Shown: positions 1 to 7,487, numbered from the stretch's first letter. The stretch: 10,974 nt of DNA from CAYMCO01 sp964388955 (GCA_964388955.1 CAYMCO010000062.1:1-10974), one strand, 5' to 3'. The notes: generated from the sequence alone by a model not told the origin. Numbers and translations are program-made.

Positions 1-1
1 A

Positions 2-301
2 GAGAACCCGATTGATCAAGGAAAAGTGTGGGTCCTGGGACAGAGTTACTTTGACAAGTTTGGACAACCCATTACATTGGAGAAGATGTTCGATACCTGC
101 CACCCACTGCAACCATTGGCATATGCGTTTGACCCCGACCTTCTTCCTTGTTTTCGTGAGAACGGGTATTCTCTCTTGTTACGCTATCAGCCCGTGGAGC
201 GGTTTTGGTTGTTTCAAGGGATTGAATCCGCCATCTTTCTTGCTTTGACTCTTGTTCTGGTCTGGGTCACAGTCTGGTGGTTGAAAAAGAAGGCCGAATA
301 G
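2..301 (+). CDS. C-terminal end of an ABC-2-type permease-like membrane protein (partial)
   Basis: The reading frame is open from the first full codon of the window to a TAG at 299-301, so the gene starts outside the window and only about 99 residues are seen. They comprise a polar segment with cysteines (CHPLQP..., LPCFRENGY), then YQPVERFWLFQGIE, one strongly hydrophobic helix (about 26 residues, FLALTLVLVWVTVWW) and a basic tail (KKKAE). The order 'C....GY....YQP..RFW.FQ.IE - helix - WW.(R/K)(R/K)(R/K)' is what I recall from the C-termini of ABC transporter permeases of actinobacteria and Chloroflexota, where the extracytoplasmic loop precedes the last membrane helix and the basic end lies in the cytoplasm. 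The transported substrate cannot be told, and the partner ATPase, if any, would lie upstream outside the window. The GTG at 26 is an internal codon, not a credible start. The family call comes from memory of the motif, so it is moderate only. Confidence 0.6.
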   Translation, partial: ENPIDQGKVWVLGQSYFDKFGQPITLEKMFDTCHPLQPLAYAFDPDLLPCFRENGYSLLLRYQPVERFWLFQGIESAIFLALTLVLVWVTVWWLKKKAE

Positions 302-428
302 AATCAGAGCCCTAACGCAGGGAGAGACTGTTCCTGTCGAGGAGTCTTCGCCTCAAGGGTGCTCACCGTATTCAAGGGCGCAGGGATTCGAGCGTGGTGT
401 TATCATCCCGTCGTGGTCCACTCCAGCA

Positions 429-875
429 TCAAGGGAACATGCTCTCAGGTTGGTTTTCCTGGCGAATGATCTTGCAGACAATGACCCTCCAAGCAATCCC
501 AAGCAAGGCTCCTATAACGAACAGTGGCAGCATGCCGCTGACGAGGTCGCCAATAAAAGCACCTGCCTTGCACAGCTCCAGTCCCATGGCAATTCCACAG
601 GTCCATTCAAGGGCCAGAGAACTGAAGAAGGCGTTGACCCGGGCAACAGGACGTGCGGTCGGGTGAGCGCGTTGCAGTATAATCAGCACCGCCGGATGCG
701 GATTGGCGACCATGAGGAGCACGAACACGCCGTACGGGCCGGGGAAGTATGGAACGGGTTTGTTGGGCATCTGGGCGGTTGTTACGAGCAGGTAGGTCAG
801 GCTAGCTCCGAGTACGACAAGCCTCAGCTTCAGCAGTCCTTCTAGGCTCCCTTCATTCCGCATCAACGGGTTCAT
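429..875 (-). CDS. Small four-helix integral membrane protein, function unknown
   Basis: The ORF encodes 148 residues. Hydrophobic stretches at about residues 14-35, 45-68, 82-102 and 112-136 suggest four membrane helices, with a basic loop (QRAHPTARPVAR, 68-79) between the second and third that should be cytoplasmic by the positive-inside rule. The segment PYFPGPYGVFVLLMVANPHP (43-62) looks like a conserved, functionally constrained loop/helix junction, but I do not recognise the family. No strong Shine-Dalgarno sequence precedes the ATG at 873-875, and a second ATG at residue 5 is equally possible. It converges on the permease fragment at 2-301, with 127 bp between the two stops in which I see no clear terminator. 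Its upstream neighbour is the PadR remnant, whose stop lies at 910-912. It could be intact or a fragment of a larger membrane protein; the even hydrophobic pattern and clean length favour a real gene. Confidence 0.6.
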   Translation of the reverse strand: MNPLMRNEGSLEGLLKLRLVVLGASLTYLLVTTAQMPNKPVPYFPGPYGVFVLLMVANPHPAVLIILQRAHPTARPVARVNAFFSSLALEWTCGIAMGLELCKAGAFIGDLVSGMLPLFVIGALLGIAWRVIVCKIIRQENQPESMFP

Positions 876-909
876 CCCAAACCCCCATCAATGCCGCGTG
901 CACTGAGCT

Positions 910-1155
910 CTATTCCATGGTGGCTTCGATCCTACTGTGCGCTTCGGCTTGGTCGAGGATTACGATGTTTCTCTGAACGAAGCGCCATCGGAGTTCGCGA
1001 CCGACGCCGGTCAGTTGGTAGTATTACGGCCTCGGGCCACGATCGGACTCAACCACCCCGCTCTGTAGGACCCCCACCGTTTCAAGACCATTGAGGGCAC
1101 GGTACACGCTGTCCTCGTCGCCTGAGAGGCTCCCGGCAGTGAAGGCCAAATCAGC
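910..1155 (-). pseudogene. Remnant of a PadR-type winged-helix transcription regulator
   Basis: On the minus strand, in a frame different from the amidinotransferase remnant, about 80 codons read as ...LSGDEDSVYRALNGLETVGV, then VESDRGPRP, a TAA stop (complement of 1024-1026), then YYQLTGVGRELRWRFVQRN and a terminal TAG (910-912). This is the signature of the PadR family: the recognition helix and following helix (S.YRAL..LE..G), the beta-wing (ESDRGP...YYQLT), then the start of the C-terminal helix. PadR proteins are dimeric repressors that often respond to small molecules or control transporters. The first part of the DNA-binding domain and the start codon are missing, and the gene is fused upstream to the amidinotransferase remnant at about 1150. 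The in-frame stop sits just before the wing tyrosines, where a basic residue codon would be expected. With both defects it should not make a working regulator. Sequencing error could explain the stop but not the missing N-terminus. Confidence 0.7.
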
Positions 1156-2003
1156 AGCTCCATGACAGGAGCCTCACTTGCCTCAACGCAAACCGTATCC
1201 GGGCCGAGACAGAGCGTGTTCATGTTCAGCCACCAACTGCAGGAATCGTAGGGCTGCTTCTCCTTGAGCAACGACTTCGGCCCCTCCACCAGCTCCCAGT
1301 CATTCTTCTTGAAGAGCTCCCATTCCTTCTCCCCAAGCGACGGACGCGTGGGGTTGACCAGCGTAAAACCGGGCCGGAGCGGCACCAGCGTCGAATCCAG
1401 ATGCCAGGGCAGCAGCTCCCTGCGACCCACTTTATGCACCCGGTGATTGGGAAAATGACGCCTCAGCCAATCGATCCCGGCATCGTTCGTCACCATCGAT
1501 TTCTGGACGATCAGGTCCCGCCCGAACCGCACCACATCGGCGGCATCGAACAACGGCTCCTTCTCCGTCAGTATCCAGTCGCCCCTTTCCGCCCGCTCAT
1601 ACTGCTCATCCTCCGCCAGCCCATTCCATCTCTCCCGCCAATCGTCCTTGTAGGATCCTTCGGTCAGCCGCGGCTTCGGCGCCGCTTCGAAACGAAAATT
1701 CGAATCCTCTTTGAAATATCGTTCGAACAATGGACGGTAGCAGATGAACTCAAACCGCCGGCTGCGGTACGACATCGTGGCTTCCAGAATCTCGTTCCCA
1801 ACGGTCAAGAGAATGTCCCGCACAGGCCCACAGCCAAACATGGTTTCCTGTTGCCAATCCGGAGCCTGCACAGCTTGGCTGAAGTCAATCGGTGTGGGCC
1901 GGTCCACACGGTTTCCATGGTCTTCAAGTATCTCGGCGAGATTGCCCGGTTGCTGTTTCTTCTCCTCGATAGCGTGAATGGAGAGATCGAACGCAAGGAA
2001 CCG
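1150..2003 (-). pseudogene. Glycine amidinotransferase (AGAT/StrB)-like gene, both ends lost
   Basis: The minus-strand ORF 2198-1011 (395 codons) carries amidinotransferase similarity from about residue 66 to 349. AGAT enzymes move the amidino group of arginine to glycine or to an aminocyclitol. Visible landmarks are RPTPIDFSQAVQAPDW (100-115), RDILLTVGNEILEATMSYRS (128-147), FDAADVVRFGRD (217-228), GIDWLRRHF (241-249), HLDSTLVPLRPGF (266-278), NPTRPSL (282-288) and WWLNMNTLCL (322-331). D218 and H266 align with the catalytic Asp254 and His303 of human AGAT. The reading then stops resembling the family at EAPVMELL (349): the last 60-70 residues, with the GG.FHC motif that carries the nucleophilic cysteine, are absent and replaced by sequence from a PadR gene. 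The N-terminal 'NEWDPL..VIVG' strand is also absent; the first ~60 codons of the ORF are arginine-rich and unlike the family. The product would be inactive. The AEC permease lies 124 bp upstream on the same strand, so the two may once have been one unit. Confidence 0.85.
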
Positions 2004-2209
2004 GCCACAATCAAGGCGGCGGTCGGCACGGGCGTGAGGTCGCCCCCTCCTAGAAGTAGGATCCGGGCAGCAAATCCTCTTACGGTCGCGAGGAAGACGG
2101 AATTCGACCGGCCAGACTGGAGCCGACCCGCTCTCCCTCATTGGCGCGCCTTCGAGATAGCGCCTTGAGCCAACGCGCTGTGCCCCGTACAAAGACATCG
2201 TCCGAGGCC

Positions 2210-2226
2210 TCCCATCGAAGATGGGA
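2210..2226. terminator. Short hairpin after the AEC permease
   Basis: A perfect 7-bp stem TCCCATC/GATGGGA closes a GAA loop, about 100 bp after the permease stop and just before the amidinotransferase remnant. No run of T follows on the minus strand, so it is at best a weak terminator or an RNA-stabilising hairpin. Confidence 0.25.
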
Positions 2227-2322
2227 CGCCAAACAGCACAGCGGATGGCAGCAAGGATAAGACCTGCCGAAAGGCAGTTCGTCTTGCGTACAACCGCCGA
2301 GGATCAGGAGATTCCTTCGCTT

Positions 2323-3273
2323 CTAGTCGACCAATTTCTCCAGAAGGTAGATCAACGGCAAAACGACAAAAGGATACAATGCCGTAGTCAATGCAAATGC
2401 CGCGACCGCCAGCCGATCGTTCAATCGGTGGATCCGCGTCGTGAAGATCGCCGAAATGGCAGTTGGTGTCGCGGCCAGAATAATCAGAACCCTCAGCCGC
2501 ACTCCCCCGAACCCTAGGGCATATGCGACTAGGCCGCCCAGGAACGGTGACAGGACGAACTTGATCCCCAACAGCTCCCAGACATCCCCAGCATAAGCGC
2601 GAATGGCGTCCAGTTGCAGCGCATAACCTATGGGAACCACTACAAGCCATGCATTGCCATGAACCAGGTACTCGAATACGCCCGAGAGCTGCGCGGGGCG
2701 TGGAATGCCCGATAAGTTCAACAGAACTCCCAAGAGGAAACCCAGTGCGGGCAGCTGGGTGGTGCCAAAGCCAAGCGCAAGTCCTCCCTGCCTGCCCAAT
2801 TGACCTGCCGCATCTTGCGTCGAGAACCGACGCGCGATGGGAAATCCGACCAAGTAGAGGGCGAGATCATTGAAGACAACGATCAGACGGGAGATCGCGA
2901 ATGCTCCTTCCCCGTAGAAAAGGAAGACCGTAAGCGCACCTACGATCCCTCGGTTCGATAGCATACTGGCCAGGAAGTAACTCCCCCGGTCTCTCGAGCT
3001 CTCATACTTGAGACGTGCTATGCCGTAGCCCAAGCCACCGGAGATGACCTGCATGGATTGGCCTGCCACCGGCAGCAAGAGAACCTTCGGATCGAGTGCG
3101 AGCGTCCAGAAGCTGAGCAAGTTCAGGATCGGCATTATGACGAGGATTCCGGCGTAGGTCATGCGATCCATAAGCCGCATTTTCGCTCGCCCACTATGCC
3201 GTATCAATATACCTGCGAACAGTGGCAACACCAGATCGATCACGAAGAACAGCGCCTGTACTCCCACGGACAT
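2323..3273 (-). CDS. AEC (auxin efflux carrier) family permease
   Basis: The protein has 316 residues, the usual length of bacterial AEC transporters, and is hydrophobic throughout, with about ten membrane segments: roughly 6-24, 38-60, 64-86, 98-120, 127-146, 168-190, 203-220, 232-256, 259-275 and 285-312. Features fitting the family are the N-terminal helix with VLPLFAGILIR, the small-residue segment ASMLSNRGIVGALTVF (102-117) matching the conserved 'N.G..G' crossover in helix 4, and the second-half equivalent ILAATPTAISAIF (265-277) followed by a last helix pair with TTALYPF. AEC proteins are inner-membrane secondary carriers of organic anions such as malate; the substrate cannot be told here. 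The ATG at 3271-3273 follows AAGGGATAG, a modest ribosome-binding site. I see no frameshift or internal stop. It stands alone on the minus strand upstream of a broken amidinotransferase, and the 0.98 kb before it contains no convincing gene. Confidence 0.85.
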   Translation of the reverse strand: MSVGVQALFFVIDLVLPLFAGILIRHSGRAKMRLMDRMTYAGILVIMPILNLLSFWTLALDPKVLLLPVAGQSMQVISGGLGYGIARLKYESSRDRGSYFLASMLSNRGIVGALTVFLFYGEGAFAISRLIVVFNDLALYLVGFPIARRFSTQDAAGQLGRQGGLALGFGTTQLPALGFLLGVLLNLSGIPRPAQLSGVFEYLVHGNAWLVVVPIGYALQLDAIRAYAGDVWELLGIKFVLSPFLGGLVAYALGFGGVRLRVLIILAATPTAISAIFTTRIHRLNDRLAVAAFALTTALYPFVVLPLIYLLEKLVD

Positions 3274-4251
3274 CTATCCCTTATCTTCTAACAACCGGTG
3301 GATTCTTCATTTCGCCATTCAGCATAGCGAGAAGGGTTGTGGGGGAGGATCCACTCCCATTGCCGGACATTCTGGCTCGTGCCCCCAACTTCGAGATTTC
3401 CATTCTAACCACTGGGAGAGGAGTCCGCTTGCGCGAAACGGGAAAGCGAGTCGCAAGGACGGGAGCGAACGGTAGGTGCCAATCATGGAACGGCATCCCT
3501 CTTCACCAAGGCTGTGCAGTGATATATCATGTGAGCCTGGGCAGGACAAACATGATGTTCTCGGACGACATGTTGCAGAGAGGGACGGACAGAGCGGGAA
3601 GTCATCTGCAATGTGGCCGTGATTGAAACGAGGCTCCCCTCACGGGCTGCACCGTGGGGGAACGTCTCTGCAAATTGCGCTGGAGGGGATACGGCTGCTC
3701 GCAAGCCTCCGCCGGGCGGTCAGCGCGAACGCAGGCCACTCATGCAAGGCGGAAAGCGGAATACGTTGACTTCGCCGCAGCGTTAGAACCGGGGACCCTA
3801 GAGAGCCTTCATCCGAACCCTATGGTCAGGTGCTTGTAGAATCGTGAACGGCGATTTAGGTTGCGCTTCCCCTTCAGACATTGCTTGTCCAAGACCATTC
3901 CGTCCACGCCTTGATGAAACCATTGGCATCATTATTATCGCTCGTAGCCATTGATTTCTCCGCATCTCATCTGCGACCCGAAGCATGTTGGAGTAAAGCG
4001 CACCCTGGTCGGTCGAAGCATCGCGGGCAATGTGCGTCCAGGGAGACAGTTCAAACCACGCTTCAGGCATGTTCGACTTTCCGATCTTCCGGCACCCCCT
4101 GCGGAGGAGAACCATTCCAAGGGCCTTCATGCCCAACGCATAGAAAGAGAAGAGACTTTCTCCAGCGAATTTCACTAGGCATAAGCAGACGAACATGAAG
4201 TGATATGCTGCGGGTACCCCACGAAAACCTGCTTGCCCGGAAGATCCTTCG
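3274..4251. other. Gene-poor stretch between the AEC permease and the VapC remnant
   Basis: No ORF here has recognisable family motifs. The best candidate is on the minus strand, TTG at 4259 to 3798 (153 codons), overlapping the end of the VapC remnant by 8 bp. Part of it (ATG near 4197) reads FMFVCLCLVKFAGESLFSFY, which could be a membrane helix, followed by KSNMPEAWFELSPWTHIARD, but composition is mixed and no start has a good ribosome-binding site. I treat it as non-coding or as an unrecognisable gene relic. The stretch also holds a strong GC-rich hairpin at 3636-3660, listed separately. Confidence 0.5.
3636..3660. other. GC-rich hairpin in the gene-poor stretch
   Basis: CCCC (3636-3639), a bulged T, and CACGG (3641-3645) pair with CCGTG (3652-3656) and GGGG (3657-3660) around a six-base loop GCTGCA, giving nine GC-rich pairs. 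No T-run follows on either strand, so it is not a typical intrinsic terminator; it may be a structured RNA element or a repeat unit. Only one copy is seen. Confidence 0.35.
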
Positions 4252-4572
4252 CTATCCAATCCAGTCGATCTGTACGATGTCCTTCACCGATTCGAACTCG
4301 GGATCCCCCGTGATCAGCGTGCCTTCCAGTTCCTGTGCAGCGACGACGGCGAATGCGTCTGCATGGACCACCGGATACTGCGCCTTGACGTGTGCGGCTG
4401 CGAGTACTGTTTGACGATTCACCGGGAGTATCTCGATCGGCAGTTGCTCGATGATTGCCAGAACCTGCTGTGCTTTCGCCAACCCACGCTCGCGCTCAGT
4501 GATGCAAACTGTCTCGCCCAGATTGATCAGCGGAACAAGGGCACGGCATTCCCCAACGGAGGCATCCTGCAT
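4252..4572 (-). pseudogene. vapC: N-terminally truncated PIN-domain (VapC-type) ribonuclease toxin
   Basis: The ORF has 106 codons, against about 130-140 for VapC toxins. It shows the PIN-domain landmarks NLGE (17-20), ITERERGLAKAQQVLAIIEQ (24-43), LPIEILPVNRQTVLAAAHVK (44-63), HADAFAVVAAQ (70-80) and TLITGDPEF (85-93). E20, D72 and D90 are the second, third and fourth acidic metal ligands. The first ligand, in the N-terminal 'LLDS(Y/S).ll' strand, is missing along with about 30-40 residues; what stands before NLGE (MQDASVGECRALVPLI) does not resemble the family, and the frame runs upstream only to a TAG near 4635 without restoring it. VapC proteins are Mg-dependent endoribonucleases kept inactive by a VapB antitoxin; no antitoxin gene is visible on either side. 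The most likely reading is a decayed, inactive toxin gene. The degree of conservation in the remaining part suggests recent loss. Confidence 0.75.
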
Positions 4573-4669
4573 CCGAATCTCGGGTAGTTCCTTCTTATTA
4601 ATCGCAGATGATTGATCTTCTTCGTAATTCTAATGAGTTTTCAATCAAGCAATTCTCCCCAATCTCCTA

Positions 4670-4699
4670 TTGAAAACCGATTCGGTTATGGTCTCTAAT
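4670..4699 (+). promoter_or_regulatory. Candidate sigma-70-type promoter for the zinc-ribbon gene
   Basis: TTGAAA (4670-4675) and TCTAAT (4694-4699) each differ from the consensus hexamers at one base and are 18 bp apart. The start codon lies 43 bp after the -10 box, leaving a short leader with an AGGA ribosome-binding site. The region is also AT-richer than its surroundings. This is a pattern match only. Confidence 0.4.
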
Positions 4700-4742
4700 G
4701 TGTTGAGGGAAAGACTTGTGGATTGGTCATATAGGAAAGCCG

Positions 4743-6689
4743 ATGATCGAATGCCCAAGTTGTGGGGAGAAGCGCACCGTGGAAATCCGCCGCTACCAAC
4801 TGCCAAGCGGCAAGCTGACGCCGCTCTGGCGTTGGGCAGTTGTAGCATGGTTTATGCTATCAATAATCATCCTCCCTTTATGCCTGTATTTCTTCACCAT
4901 CTTTGTTGGGCTCTTGTCCGTGGGATCATCCCTGATCGAGAACATCTGGAAGACAGGCACCGATGTGTTATTGAAGTTGTTCCTGGGGGTCACTTTTTTC
5001 CCTCCTATTGGATTTCTTATCATTATCACGATCCAAGTATTCCTTCCCAAGCTCTATAAGAGGTACCTTTTTTCCATCCTATATAGGACTGGCAGCATAT
5101 CGAATTCCCCCATCGAGTATCAGCGGATTTGCAGCGCGTGTAATTTCCGTTGGGCTTGGAAGCCCGGCGAAGGCAACCGGCCCGGAAAATCGATCTTGCC
5201 GTCTTCTTCGGATAAGGCTCAGAGTAGAGAGCCGCCCTCCGAGAAACGAAGGAAGATGTTGCGCGTGGCGATGCAACGACAGCAAATGGAGGCATATCTC
5301 CCTTATCTGAAAGAGCTGAAAGCTCATTGGCAAAAGACCTTTGTTCCCTCCGCCGAGGCGTGTGCGGTTACCGATTCCAGCGCAGAGAGTGGTTTTCAAC
5401 AATATCAACAAGCATTGGGCGAACCGATTGAAATCCATGCGGGGCATTCAACCACGGGCTATGTTCGCAGATATTATCCATCCGACATTGAAATTCGACT
5501 ATTCGTTCGGGCCATGGAAGATCTGAAGAATGGGCATGATTCTAGAGCCTCTAAACAATTGGAGAGTTTGTTATCGACAGCGCCGAAATTTGTCGAACCA
5601 TGGATTTGGATAACCGCTGTTGTAGACGACCCTACACGCGTGATCGAGTACTTGGAAAAGGCTGTTAGCCTGGAACCAGCTCACCCACTGGCCTGGGGCG
5701 CTTTGTCGCTTGCAAGAAGAGAGTTCAATCTCGACCAAGGCGTCCCTCATTCGCCACAAACGATAGAACTGACGATTGTCAGATGCCCAAAATGCGGTGG
5801 AGGTCTTGAAAACACGCCTTCAAACACCGGGGCAACCTGTCCATACTGCGGTTATTACTCCCCCTGCGGCAAGTTTGATAGCTCAGCCGTTGACGCCCCA
5901 TTGGTACAGACACTCCGCCTTCAAAGGAAATTCCAATCCCATGACTGGGTAATCGGCGACCTTATCTCCTGCCAAGCATGTGGATCGACATTAGTCCATA
6001 AGCAACGTCTCGCTCAAAGATGTGCCTTTTGCGGTTCAACCAATGTCCTGCTGCTTGACCAACAACAAGCATTCATCAGACCCGATGGACTGCTGCCGTT
6101 TAGATACAATCAGCAGTCCGTGGTCCAAATGATGCGTCAAGCCTTTGATGAAACAAAACATCGAGTCGAGAGGATGGAGGGGGTTTACATCCCCCATTGG
6201 GTTTTCGATGGAGAACTGGATCGTCAATTCTTATTTGTCCGTACTCATCAGTTGTTTTCAACCCACTACGACCGGATGTACACCTTCGACAATCTACCTT
6301 TCTCCGCGGTCGATTTCCCGCCGCCATCCATGATGGATCAACTCCCCCCATTCGATCTCGGTCAGATGGCCCCCTACGATGAACAGTTGTTGGCTGATTG
6401 GTCGGCGCAGCTCTACAGCAACGATGTTGAATTTGTGGTTGAGGATGCATACGACACCATGCTCGCCCTCGCCGTCCAGAAAACTGGCCCACCGGTGATC
6501 GAGGGGATAGATCCACCACCAAACACTAGAGGTATGATCTCACTGAACGTTACACAGACGGCCTATCAGTTGGTTTTGATGCCAGTATGGGTAGTGACCG
6601 TCAACCTATCGGGGGAACCGCGGCTGATTTTGGTTAACGGCCAAAGTGGGGAAATTGTGAGGCATACCTGGTCTTCAATGAAGAATTGA
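4743..6689 (+). CDS. Zinc-ribbon, two-helix membrane protein with TPR-like segment
   Basis: I start at the ATG at 4743, which follows AGGAAAGCCG, and not at an upstream TTG, because the protein then begins with a zinc knuckle (MIECPSCGE). The 648 residues read: CxxC at C4/C7; membrane helices at about 30-60 and 78-102; a second CxxC at C130/C133 that may complete the first site; a charged, coil-like region 160-200; a helical TPR-like region about 247-325 (SRASKQLESLLSTAPKFVEP and AVSLEPAHPLAWGALSLARR); a zinc ribbon C348/C351...C366/C369; a second ribbon C410/C413...C427/C430; then LPFRYNQQSVVQMMRQAF (451-468) and GVYIPHWVFDG (480-490); and finally AYQLVLMPVWVVTV (607-620) and ILVNGQSGEIV (629-639). 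This C-terminal arrangement recurs in zinc-ribbon proteins often misannotated as PriA-like helicases; no helicase motif is present. The biochemical role is unknown; membrane anchoring plus ribbons suggests protein or nucleic-acid binding at the membrane. It probably forms an operon with the gene 50 bp downstream. Confidence 0.85.
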   Translation: MIECPSCGEKRTVEIRRYQLPSGKLTPLWRWAVVAWFMLSIIILPLCLYFFTIFVGLLSVGSSLIENIWKTGTDVLLKLFLGVTFFPPIGFLIIITIQVFLPKLYKRYLFSILYRTGSISNSPIEYQRICSACNFRWAWKPGEGNRPGKSILPSSSDKAQSREPPSEKRRKMLRVAMQRQQMEAYLPYLKELKAHWQKTFVPSAEACAVTDSSAESGFQQYQQALGEPIEIHAGHSTTGYVRRYYPSDIEIRLFVRAMEDLKNGHDSRASKQLESLLSTAPKFVEPWIWITAVVDDPTRVIEYLEKAVSLEPAHPLAWGALSLARREFNLDQGVPHSPQTIELTIVRCPKCGGGLENTPSNTGATCPYCGYYSPCGKFDSSAVDAPLVQTLRLQRKFQSHDWVIGDLISCQACGSTLVHKQRLAQRCAFCGSTNVLLLDQQQAFIRPDGLLPFRYNQQSVVQMMRQAFDETKHRVERMEGVYIPHWVFDGELDRQFLFVRTHQLFSTHYDRMYTFDNLPFSAVDFPPPSMMDQLPPFDLGQMAPYDEQLLADWSAQLYSNDVEFVVEDAYDTMLALAVQKTGPPVIEGIDPPPNTRGMISLNVTQTAYQLVLMPVWVVTVNLSGEPRLILVNGQSGEIVRHTWSSMKN

Positions 6690-6739
6690 AGCTGTAATTA
6701 TCAAAGTTCGATCATGAATCGGGCGAAGGCAAACCGCAA

Positions 6740-7477
6740 ATGTCAGATGATGCCATGAAGACTGGTAGGGACAAGTTCACTTTCTGGGTGCAATGGGTGA
6801 TTGGCAACGCCGCCGGTTGGACACTTGGAACTGCGGCCGCAGTAGGTATTGGAATCCTGATGACAGGAAGGATAGCACCCGACGTTCCACCCCAGCCTGA
6901 GAACGACTACCGAGGGCTGATTGGCGTGGCCACTGCATTTCTGCTCACGTTTCCTTCCTCGGCTCTCCTGGTCAGCCTGGCGCAGTGGCTCGTTCTCCGG
7001 GGCAGGATCGCAGCAGGCTGTGGGTGGCTGGTAGTCACCTTCATCGGGACCGCGGCCGGCCTCGTAGCCGCGGCGTCGGTTGCTCAATTGATCGCGAGCT
7101 GGATTGTGTTTGGAGCAATCGTGGGCATCCTTCAATGGCTCGCCCTGAGGAGCGCTTTTCAAAGCGCTGGAACCTGGATCGTTGTAAACATCCTCGCCGG
7201 TGCAATCGGTGGGGTGACAGGGTGGGTCTTCATTGAATACCTGAATATGAGACCGGTGATAGGCACATTGGATGTTTCGGCGTCCGCTATTCTCATTCCC
7301 CCCATCGTGGGCTCGCTCATTTCCGGATTGGGTCTGATCTTCATACTCCAGCAGGGTCCGAATTCACCTGCTGCAACGATGATAGCAGAAACGAACATTG
7401 AGCCAAACCAAGCCGAGGGGAAAAGGGATCAGGCTGTCGATTGGCTGGAAGATCTGACGAAAGGGGATCACATATGA
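6740..7477 (+). CDS. QWL-repeat multi-helix membrane protein, function unknown
   Basis: The protein has 245 residues with about six membrane segments (roughly 16-42, 58-83, 95-117, 119-136, 144-166, 180-204) and a polar, acidic C-terminal tail (205-245) that should lie in the cytoplasm. An internal duplication is visible: SLAQWLVLR...GCGWLVVTFIGTAAGL (79-108) and GILQWLALR...AGTWIVVNILAGAIGG (129-158), 50 residues apart; the N-terminal helix WVQWVIGNAAGWTLG is a further, partial copy. I recall such 'Q-W-L-x-L-R ... W-x-x-x-N/T-x-x-G' membrane proteins from cyanobacteria and Chloroflexota as uncharacterised families. The ATG at 6740 is preceded by GAAGG ten bases upstream. It starts 50 bp after the zinc-ribbon gene on the same strand with no terminator between them, so co-transcription and joint function in the membrane are likely. 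No catalytic motif is seen. Confidence 0.75.
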   Translation: MSDDAMKTGRDKFTFWVQWVIGNAAGWTLGTAAAVGIGILMTGRIAPDVPPQPENDYRGLIGVATAFLLTFPSSALLVSLAQWLVLRGRIAAGCGWLVVTFIGTAAGLVAAASVAQLIASWIVFGAIVGILQWLALRSAFQSAGTWIVVNILAGAIGGVTGWVFIEYLNMRPVIGTLDVSASAILIPPIVGSLISGLGLIFILQQGPNSPAATMIAETNIEPNQAEGKRDQAVDWLEDLTKGDHI

Positions 7478-7487
7478 CTGTGGATTC

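Noticed and set aside
1401..2168. Plus-strand ORF of 255 codons
   Set aside because: Antisense to the amidinotransferase remnant, rich in Pro and Arg, with no recognisable domain; the minus frame carries clear AGAT motifs.
2138..2650. Minus-strand ORF of 170 codons
   Set aside because: Out-of-frame shadow of the AEC permease; Arg/Ser/Gly-rich with no motif.
3620..3660. Single CRISPR-repeat-like sequence ending GTTTCAATC on the minus strand
   Set aside because: Only one copy; no spacing pattern or second repeat within the window, and no cas genes.
3770..3790. GCGTTAGAAC, similar to the core of an integron attC site
   Set aside because: It does not fit the GTTRRRY core exactly, and I find no matching RYYYAAC partner or imperfect palindrome at the right distance.
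3798..4259. Minus-strand ORF of 153 codons starting with TTG
   Set aside because: No ribosome-binding site, no recognisable motif and mixed composition; described under the gene-poor stretch but not called as a gene.
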